The translations under genes and the position numbers were made by a program. The notes beneath the pieces were generated by a model that saw nothing but the letters and a program-made list of their open reading frames with translations, was not told the DNA's origin and did no database searches. DNA of 64,000 nucleotides from Bigelowiella natans CCMP2755 (Eukaryota; Cercozoa; Chlorarachniophyceae). Of the stretch, positions 56,305 through 64,000 are shown one piece after another; the stretch's first letter is position 1; each line of letters begins with the position of its first letter. The stretch lies in assembly GCA_000320545.1 (NCBI GenBank), contig ADNK01000512.1, positions 51,001 through 115,000 on the forward strand, in the 5' to 3' direction.

Positions 56305-57366
56305 ATGGACCCAGGTCTGTAGTCTGCATGTTTCTTTTATGTATGCTCCTACTTTCTGTGTACTCTTCATCCTCAACCCTTTTACCTTCGTCTGCGGACG
56401 ATCCTTTGTATTTTCTGTGAATTGAACAACGATTTTTGCGTCCTCTTTCGCGTAAATCGCACAGGAGTCTGATTGCGAAGAAAGGAAGGAAATTAATATT
56501 TGCTCGAAAGTGAAGTCTTCTGTTAAAATCTGTACTGTGTATTTTAGGGAAGAATAACATAGTAGTAGCTAGCGATGTTTCTGCACTTGGGTCTGCAAGT
56601 ACAGAGAACTTTGGTTCCAACGAGGAGTTTGACCCTTTCGCCGATGGCACATTCGAAGCCATAGCCGCTGCAGAGCTTCCCACCACCGCGCCATTGCAAA
56701 CGATAGTTAAAAAGAAACGGAAGAAGCGGAAGAAGAAGAAGACAAAGAAGAAGAAAATAGGAGAGCAAGAACAAAAGCAGGGCGAATATAAACACGAAGA
56801 AGGCAGTTCCCGCAGCAGTCTCGATGAAAGGACTTCGGAACGTGATGGCCCGAACCATCAGGCAACAATTCGGGACGACTATACTGCCTTTCTGCCGCCT
56901 CCTCCAGAGGAAGCATCGATGGTGACAAATACTGCGGGTAGTGAATCTGTCGCCATTCAAAAATGAGTGATAGCATTTATGGAGTCCTCTCCGCCTAAAC
57001 TTTCAGGTGGTCTCGCACACGACTCTTTAGTAGCTGGGAATGTGCTCCCATTCGACAAAAAATCCTATCTTCATGGCCTTCACTCGAGACTGCAACAAAT
57101 CTGCCCTCGCCTAAAGTAATGGAAAGAAAAAAAATTGTTTTCTCGTCGTCATCGTCTTCTTTTCCCTCCACATTAGCAATATCCAGCCTTTCTGCACATT
57201 GTTTGTTTTCAGACCTCCTACTGCCCGAGGTACAGGGCTTGGTCCAAGGGTAAACGATAACAGGGGAGTGGAACACAGCGACCGGGGACGATTGTAGATG
57301 GTGAAAAAAAAAACACAAGTGCACAAACAAAGCACGCACAAACATACACACAACAGAGAGGCAGAG

Positions 57367-57408
<42 letters not shown>

Positions 57409-58455
57409 AGCTTGCTGATTTATGGAAAGTAAGGTGATTCACTTGAAGTATAATGTTTTGCATGTTTTTGCACTCTTCCTCCTCACCGTCATCTCTCCTC
57501 TTCTCTTCCCACGTGTTCAGACTGGGATGTGTGGTTCAACCAAGCGGATCTTCCAGATGATGATCCAGAAGCAATCGAGAAGCAGCTTAAGGAAGGAATG
57601 CTCGATACTTTATCATCGTCGTGTGGTTTCTCCGATGGAGTCAAGCTACCAGCGGCTGCAGCAAGAAGTGACTATCACCCTGTGTCAACTCCGTTTGGAC
57701 CCGGACACCTTGTGGGGTAATCGCTGTAAGTTACACGTCCATATCTGCTGTTGCTGTTGCTTTAGCGCGCGTAGTTGAAGGCGTGAGCATTTTCATGCGG
57801 ATATTCCACATATATAATCCTCTCTTTGTGCAAAGGCCACTAGCTGCTTCTGGAGGAAAGATGGTTGAAGTAGAACTAGCTTTCGGTACTGCCTATCTGC
57901 AACTGAGTCTGTTGGGCGACGAAGAGGTTGGAACAGCATTTAGCGTGCAAGGAGCAGCAGAGACAGAGTGCGTGAGACAAGGAGAGGCGGAGACAGTAAC
58001 AAGTGATATCATTGAGAACCTAGGCCGCTCTCTAACCAAGCTGCAAGAGGCAAAAATGGTAGATTAAGTTAGAATCAATGTGATGTAGGAGTGGTAGTAG
58101 CAGTGGTGATGTGGTAGTAATGGAACACGCACGAATATCATGCTCATTCGATTACAAATTTGTGAATTCCCAGAAGGATTCTGCAGAAGATGAAATGAAG
58201 ATCAAAGAAAGCAAGGATGCTGTTAAGGAGGAAGAGGAGGAAGAGCATTCCAGTGATGATGAAAATCAGCATGAATTTGAGGAAAATGAAGATCCATTTT
58301 TATTTGAGGAGCAGAAAAGTGAGAGCAAAGATAGAAATGAAACTTACGCTGCTTTGGAACGGCACGATGGCCACAAAATAGTGGTGGAAAATATGCCAGA
58401 ATCTATCTGGACTGTCGTTGATGGTAGCGACGACGAAGGCGAAGACTGCGATTAG
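56305..58455 (+). CDS. Hypothetical Lys- and Glu-rich protein, about 366 aa, 5 exons
   Basis: No family recognised. Exons: 56305-56314 (only ATG GAC CCA G), 56548-56937, 57521-57716, 57836-58058 and 58174-58455, phase-consistent. The 10-nt first exon is inferred because it is the nearest ATG that supplies the right phase with a GT donor. Exon 2 has EEFDPFADGTFEA, a DPF-type motif seen in clathrin-adaptor ligands, then a Lys-rich block. Exon 3 has DWDVWFNQADLPDDDPEA; exon 4 a beta-rich stretch KMVEVELAFGTAYLQLSLLG; exon 5 is mostly acidic and ends DDEGEDCD. An AATAAA at 58516-58521 may be its polyadenylation signal. The compact block in exon 4 may be a folded domain. Function unknown. Confidence 0.6.
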
Positions 58456-59651
58456 AGCCAGTCCAGCTCGGCGAAGTTCCGAATTTAGCAACGATATTTT
58501 GTATAGCATAATGAAAATAAAGCACAATTACTATCGCCGTGTTGCTATAGCACGGTCGTAGATGTGTCCACTCTACACCTCATACATGTACGCGCACGCA
58601 CGCACGGTTGCGCGTCAAGTCTAGAGCTTTGTTCGATGGCGGTCCTCACGTTTAATAATCCACAGTGCACAATGCTGCATTCGCGACGCTTGCTAGCTTG
58701 GACTACTAAGCGCCTAATTAGTATTACTTAGAAGACGGCGCTAGCTAGCTAGCTAGCTAGCTATTCTAATGTCACTAGTGATTGGGTGCTATAGTGCGCC
58801 CATAAGCTACATCAAACTCTAGCCGAATATGTGCATAGTCTTGGTAGCACGCTATAGTCACATGTCATTATTAGCTAGTTAGAGATAGCCTAGCTAGCTA
58901 GCTAGGAATCGCCAGCAATCTATAGCATGAGGTGACGCTGCTGCGGTGTCTTCAACCTGGTCCTACTCTTTCCATTGCATCTAATTATACTGGCGCAGCA
59001 TCTAAGGGCGCCGATAGCTTTACGATTCATGTACGACTAGTGAAATAGATCTAGTGATAGGCATAATTTTCCACATTCCACATGTAATCTCAGTGTGTGT
59101 GTGTGTGTGTGTGTATGTGTGCATATACGGAAAATCAATGCAACATTTTCAATTTATTGGGGAAGTCAGGTGCTACATATTGTCCAGGTTGTGCACAAAG
59201 TAGTACCGTACACATACCAACATATTTGTTTATGTGGGGCCTTTTTTCTCTACCGCGTCTCTACCAGGTGTTGTACGCAAACTTTGTCTAGTGCCATCTT
59301 CGGCTGAAGGGGGTGGCTTCTTACTTTTGAATATGCTGCGAGAGATGACACTACGAAGGGTTCCTAGCACCCCAACGGTGACGCTCGACATACTCGTGAA
59401 CATTTCGCTCTTGTAACTGTTACCAAAGATGACAAAGGTAAACATGAGAATGATGACGAACGGTGATTGGTAATCGCGACGAGAATCAATAACAATTTCC
59501 CAGTCGACAAAGCTTCTAAAACTACTGTGCATGACACAGCAAGCATTTTTTACATTTTTGGGAACAAGAATTTGCTGTCTGTTGAAATGCATTTTTGGGC
59601 TGATTTCCTTATCCCATTTCTCGGCAGAATGGGAGTGCGAATGAGACGTGT
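58456..59651. other. Spacer with AGCTAGCT repeats and one minus-strand hydrophobic ORF
   Basis: 58600-59060 holds repeated (AGCT)n/(CTAG)n tracts and no frame. At 59650-59233 (minus) an open frame of about 135 codons contains KWDKEISPKMHFNRQQ, VDWEIVIDSRRDYQS and a membrane-like FVIILMFTFVIFG. It begins right at a TTTTTAG acceptor whose AG overlaps the rhodanese gene's stop codon, in the phase left by that gene's exon 5. It could be an alternative last exon giving a membrane-anchored isoform. Confidence 0.35.
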
Positions 59652-60640
59652 CTAAAAATGGAAGAACCTATCATCTGCTAAATCCCATTCGTTTCCATAC
59701 ACGTGCACTTCTTTGACGGGAATGTGCTTGCTTTTACCTAGATCAAAAGGGTCGAGAGGTGGGAGCAAAGTAGAACAGAGAACGAATATTAAGACGTTGG
59801 TCGCTTTCATCTTTGAAGGGCGTACGACAAGATAAATAGAATACTACCTTCGTCATGAAGAGTGACAATTCGTATGAGGGGCTCTGCCTTGGGATCATGT
59901 GTCCACAGGACCACGCCCTCGCTGTTGTAGACATGTGGGAAACCCTGAAAAGTTGGAAGAATCACAAACTTATGCGATATACAAGCAGTTAAGAACTCAA
60001 AAGATCCATTTCGCACACATCTAGATATGTTTCCATGCTCTAAACCACTTCATAATATCGCTTAATCACTTGTTTTTTGAGCTTTTGTGCGAACAGGCCA
60101 CTTCGGAATCCTATCGTGCAATAGGCAACAATGGGACGGTCACCTATCGATTTTTCATCTAACCCCCAGAACCTAAACAAGAAGATGCAAGAAGGTTTGA
60201 GAAGGTTTCTAAAAGTACCTCAAATGCACCGTATTAAATTGGGTATATTAGATCGTACTGCTCTTCGTCAATGGATCCTTGAAGTTGAGACACCTTCCTT
60301 TCATCCTCTTTGTTCGAAGATAGTTTTATGCATGATCAGGTTGAGAATGAAAGAATCGACAAACGCTGGATTACCTGTCCTGACATCGACAATGATTGGT
60401 TCCGGACCCTTCGCCCTGAGTTCTCGAATTCCTTCAGCTGATATTGAATCACCATCGAAAGTGGCTTTGTGGGCTTTTTTGAACTTTTCTGCAATTAGAC
60501 CGTATCAGCCGGGTAATAATAGAATCTTTTGGATAGTATCAAGTTTTCTTCATACAATTCGATCGAAAATGACCTCTTGCGAGTTTCTCCTTCTCCTCGT
60601 TACTCAGCGCCGTGGCAGTGGTGGATGTTTTCGAGCCCAT
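59652..60640 (-). CDS. Rhodanese-like domain protein, 171 aa, 6 exons
   Basis: Rhodanese domains carry a sulfane sulfur or act as protein modules. Exons in order: 60640-60574, 60488-60375, 60307-60259, 60172-60070, 59944-59848 and 59737-59652; phases agree and total 516 nt. The protein begins MGSKTSTTATALSNEE. Then come SISAEGIRELRAKGPEPIIV, DVRTEDERKVSQLQGSI, and PIVAYCTIGFRSGLFAQKL, where Cys opens the active-site loop with the Arg typical of single-domain rhodaneses. GFPHVYNSEGVVLWTHD is the usual final strand-helix. The C-terminus is VHVYGNEWDLADDRFFHF. No signal peptide, so probably cytosolic. The opposite strand has long open frames here that are not genes. Confidence 0.85.
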
Positions 60641-61579
60641 CTCGTCTGGCTATCCGGCTGGTAGCATGGACGCAAACACAGAGATGGGTATTCCTGCTGT
60701 TAATGACGAACGGCCAGGATTTTTCTCAAATCTTGCATTTACGGCACTCTTTTCAGCAAAAATGTGCTTTGTTCAATGCATCGGCAAACCAGCAAGAAAG
60801 ACTTCATCGCCAACAGGATCTAAATAGAATGCCGTGGAACTTTGTCTGAGACAACCAGAAATTCCTACCGTTAAGAGAAAATACGTTCTGCTGTTTGAAA
60901 AATTAGATTCATATTGTGCTCCTAGCTTTCAAGACAGAAGTTACTTGCCAATGCAGCAACAAGAAATTGTGAGTTCAGGTCTGCGACATGAAAGATCTGT
61001 CTTTTCTGCAAAATATCCCCTGCCTTATGATGTGCACATGATGTTATGCTCGATTTATGTGTTTTGAACAAAATTTGAACCGAAATCCTCCTTCAGCAAT
61101 GAAATACATCAATAATTTCCTTTTGTTGTATAAAATAAAGGAAAATAATACAAAACGACTAAATGTAATGGTGAAATTACGATCAAAATACAATATTATG
61201 CCATAGCGCACGGCAATGGCGCATGATTTTAATCCTACCTCGTTTGAAATGTCTCGTTTAATCAGACTCATTCCTCATCATAAAGCACCGTCATGGAGAG
61301 ATTATTTAGAAGGCGTCGAGATAAAGATCGAGACTCTATTAAAATAAATCATGTATTTTATTCATATTGGCCTCTATGACTGATGAGAGCAAGCGTAGTT
61401 TATATCTGAATTCATTTAAATGTAGCTCAGATTTGACATGCCCAACGCCTTAGTGAACTGAATAGAAATGTATTATGTTAATACATTGCGACATCAATTT
61501 AAGGGATATCAAAACTCAAAATATGGTGGATTTCATGTACCGTTGAAGCTGCGCTCTCTGAATCAGTTCGAACGGAGTG
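60641..61579. other. Divergent spacer, no gene supported
   Basis: About 940 bp between the rhodanese and CXC-gene starts. Open frames at 60612-60849 and 60834-61067 (plus) and 61044-61271 (minus) lack splice or motif support. 61100-61200 is AT-rich. Confidence 0.45.
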
Positions 61580-63667
61580 ATGCAGGCCGGCCCTTCTCGA
61601 TCTCAGTGGATCAAGAAAGGAAACAGTACGAAAAAGACAGCCGTTCAAGAAGGACCATCGAAAAATATGGTCTCTCCGTCAGTAAATAGTAGTCGCCACC
61701 AACCTCTTCAACAGGCAACTCCATCGCCATCCAGCGCACAACATACGCAACTTACGACTGGAGGTGTCCCTATTCCTTCGCTGAATTGGTGAGAGAGACA
61801 ATAATTTTGGGGTTATTCTTCCCGGTTTTAGTGTAATGAAACCATCCTTATATGCCTATTCGGTTGTCGAAACTGAGAAGGCCGGTAAGAGATGCTTCGC
61901 AAACTGAAAGAAACAGTGGCAGCAGTTCGTTTCGAAATAATCATTTTCAATTCCGTATATATTCGCCCCACTGCACTCGAACGTAGATTACTGTACCAAT
62001 TTGTCAAATTTCATAAGCCAATTCCAAAAAATATTTTATGTATGGGGTTGAGCTTGTTTCACCCCTGGCATGTCGATTGACTGGATTTTTGATGGAAACA
62101 AAATACTTGAGGATTCATACCTACTATTGAGATCAATTTCTTCCATTAGGAGGCCAAGCAGGAAGAAATGTAATTGCAAAGCTTCTCACTGCTTGAAACT
62201 TTACTGCGAATGCTTCGCTTCCAGAGAATTTTGCCGTGGCTGTAACTGCAAGGTGGGTCGTTTCACGTAGATATATCCCTATACAACGTTGCACGGTCTT
62301 TCTCTTATTCGACGATAATCGACTCATAGGGGTGCAAGAACAACGAAAATTTCAGCGAACAGCGAAGGCTAGCAATCATGTACACGCTCGAGCGGAATCC
62401 GAACGCCTTCCGCCCGAAAATCGCAAGCAGCCCCATGCGAACAAATAATATTGGTACAAAATACGGACAATGTGCTGTTTTGATATAAATTTCACAATAT
62501 TTTCTCTAATCATCTAGCCTCCGTCTTCACACATTATTGATTTTACGTCGTCATCGTCATCATCATCATCATCATCTGACATCATTTGCGTGTTTCTGCG
62601 GCAGGCCCTTCCCATTTGGTACACAACAAGGGATGCCAGTGCAAGAAGTCACAGTGTCGTAAAAAGTATTGCGAGTGTTTCCAGGTGCTCTCCATAATTG
62701 AATAAGATATATTTCGTTACTTTGCCTCTTCTTGACGACTGAGAAACTTCTACATATGGGTTCAGGCTGGAATCTTATGCTCAAATCGATGCAAGTGCCA
62801 GGTGGTGAATTTGTACTTATATACGTGTGCGCGCGCGCGCGTTTGTTTGTGCGTTTACACGTGTTTACTATGTATACTATCTGCCATATTCCCTCTTTCG
62901 TGTCGAAATTCCCGGCCCTTTTTGCTTGGGTGGATTGAATATCTGCACTTTCTGACTAGTTTGTCTGTGCATTATTACTACTACTACTACTACTATATGC
63001 AGGATTGTGAGAACACGATGCATTCACGATCTCTGGACCCTCTTGGGGACCTTCGAGGAGGACACCAAAATAGGAGGGGTAGATCAGGGATGATGATGCG
63101 AGGGAGGGTTGCAGTTGCTTCCAACATGCCATCATCTTCGTCGATCGCTGGCAGAAAAGGGGGGGGTATGCTGAATTCTCATGGAGCGGCGTTACGTTTT
63201 CTCCCGTATAACGGAAGGAGTGGTATTGGGAACAAAGGAGGGCGGGTAGCAGCGGAAATGGGGGGATTATCAGCAAGATCACCAAGAGGGGAGCTTCTTC
63301 GACGACACCATCAGCAGCACGCAGGAGGTCTTTCCTCCTCGGCGGAATTAGTATCTTCCTCCTCTGACCAATCTGGAGGGGGGGTCGTTCGCCATGGCCC
63401 GATTGTAAGGTGCTACTATCTTTTCTTATCGCTCCATCTATCCGTCTATTTGTCTTATTATTCCCTGCCATGCTGTATTATTAATTTATTTCACTCTTAC
63501 TTTCTTCCTATTTTCACCGTGATAAATTAATTACACAGGAAGACAGCCTTGATGCGGGCAATAGGGCCCCGTACCGTAGAGGAAATTTGCGAGCGTTTGT
63601 TACTAGCGATCCAGAAGGAGGTGCGGATAATGGCCCCCCTCCCTGCAATAATAATACGTTTAAATAG
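61580..63667 (+). CDS. LIN54/TSO1 (tesmin) CXC-domain DNA-binding protein
   Basis: CRC proteins bind CHR-type promoter elements through two Cys-rich CXC domains, as LIN54 does in the DREAM complex. Exons: 61580-61788, 61832-61884, a joint not resolved around 61.9-62.0 kb, then 62150-62252, 62330-62453, 62605-62684, 62766-62801, 63003-63404 and 63539-63667. CXC1: [18 protein letters not shown], then CNCKGCKNN. The linker reads [20 protein letters not shown], a hallmark of the family. CXC2: [17 protein letters not shown], then CSNRCKC followed by DCEN. The Tyr in LYCECF and KYCECF corresponds to the DNA-contacting residue. The N-terminus is Ser/Gln-rich and the C-terminus is Arg-Gly/Ser-rich. 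Nuclear. Start at 61580 is the first ATG in frame. Likely a cell-cycle or developmental transcription regulator. Confidence 0.88.
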
Positions 63668-64000
63668 AACCAGATGATAAGTGGGATGAGAACGACGAGG
63701 ACTAATCGCGAGAAGAAGATAGAAAGAGGAAGGGGATTAAGATGAGAGAACTCATATTATCAAAATATCAATGTGGCCTTCTGCTGCTTCTCCAATATGC
63801 AAAGACAGCCACTTTATGAGGAAGCTTTCCCTCACTTCGCATTGCTTTTATCTCCGCTCTGCTTATGCTGCTGCTGCTGCATCTCACCGTTCTCACTCGG
63901 CGTTACGTTTCCTCCTCCTCCTTCTCCCCCTCCCTATTTTTCTCTACCTCATCCTGCTGCTGGTTGTATTATTAGGAGTCGAGAGCGAACGAGAAAGCCG
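63668..64000. other. Right edge of window, no gene seen
   Basis: The 3' flank of the CXC gene, with purine-rich and CTG/CCT-rich low-complexity sequence. A neighbouring gene could start beyond the edge. Confidence 0.4.

Noticed and set aside
60131-60827. Plus-strand frames with plausible splice sites (starting MGRSPIDFSSNPQ, then WITCPDIDNDWF)
   Set aside because: The complementary strand encodes a clear rhodanese domain with the active-site loop YCTIGFRSG through the same bases; the plus frames are its shadow.

Overview
The window reads as nuclear DNA of an intron-rich unicellular eukaryote. Genes carry many short exons joined by GT-AG introns, mostly about 65 to 300 nt, that can be followed by reading-frame phase. 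Introns and spacers are full of microsatellites (CAT, GA, TA, CA, TAG, CTG), and many proteins have poly-Ser, poly-Gln or Asp/Glu tracts. There are no operons, Shine-Dalgarno sites or bacterial features. The mix (two-domain GH18 chitinase, full-length ABCA transporter, Pro-Thr-rich secreted multidomain protein, LIN54-like CXC protein) fits a free-living protist or alga; a stramenopile or other SAR lineage is my guess, not a demonstration. I found no tRNA, rRNA, CRISPR or complete transposon. Gene models were built by hand from splice motifs, reading phase and recalled family sequences; no search was run. | Layout. 98-2296 (-) two-domain GH18 chitinase-like protein, intronless. 2871-3997 (+) NAA50-like N-terminal acetyltransferase, 4 exons. 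4718-10372 (-) leukotriene A4 hydrolase/aminopeptidase-like M1 protein, 21 exons. 11807-20382 (+) full-length ABCA transporter, about 11 exons. 21278-26510 (-) protein with a UBA-like region, coiled coils, polyQ and RG-rich stretches. 27302-28554 (+) proteasome subunit alpha type 2, 5 exons. 28555-31109 is a gene-free block with an inverted-repeat (MITE-like) element, a 138-bp palindrome and a small Cys-rich ORF. 31110-33735 (-) unrecognised acidic protein. About 34400-43048 (+) secreted coiled-coil protein ending in Cys-rich PSI-like modules and an endonuclease/exonuclease/phosphatase (EEP) fold that lacks key catalytic residues. 44148-48150 (+) METTL-type methyltransferase. 48883-55841 (-) secreted Pro-Thr-rich protein with six tandem copies of a Cys-rich domain I cannot assign. 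56305-58455 (+) hypothetical acidic/Lys-rich protein. 59652-60640 (-) rhodanese-domain protein. 61580-63667 (+) LIN54/TSO1-type CXC protein. | How the genes relate. Neighbours are functionally unrelated and alternate in strand, so there is no cluster in the bacterial sense; head-to-head pairs (chitinase/NAA50, LTA4H/ABCA, UBA protein/PSMA2, tandem protein/56305 gene, rhodanese/LIN54) share spacers of about 0.45 to 1.4 kb that probably hold both promoters. The two objects that look least described are the six-unit secreted protein at 48883-55841 and the coiled-coil/PSI/EEP fusion ending at 43048. Start codons of the genes at 31110-33735 and 34400-43048, and some exon joints noted in the entries, are uncertain.
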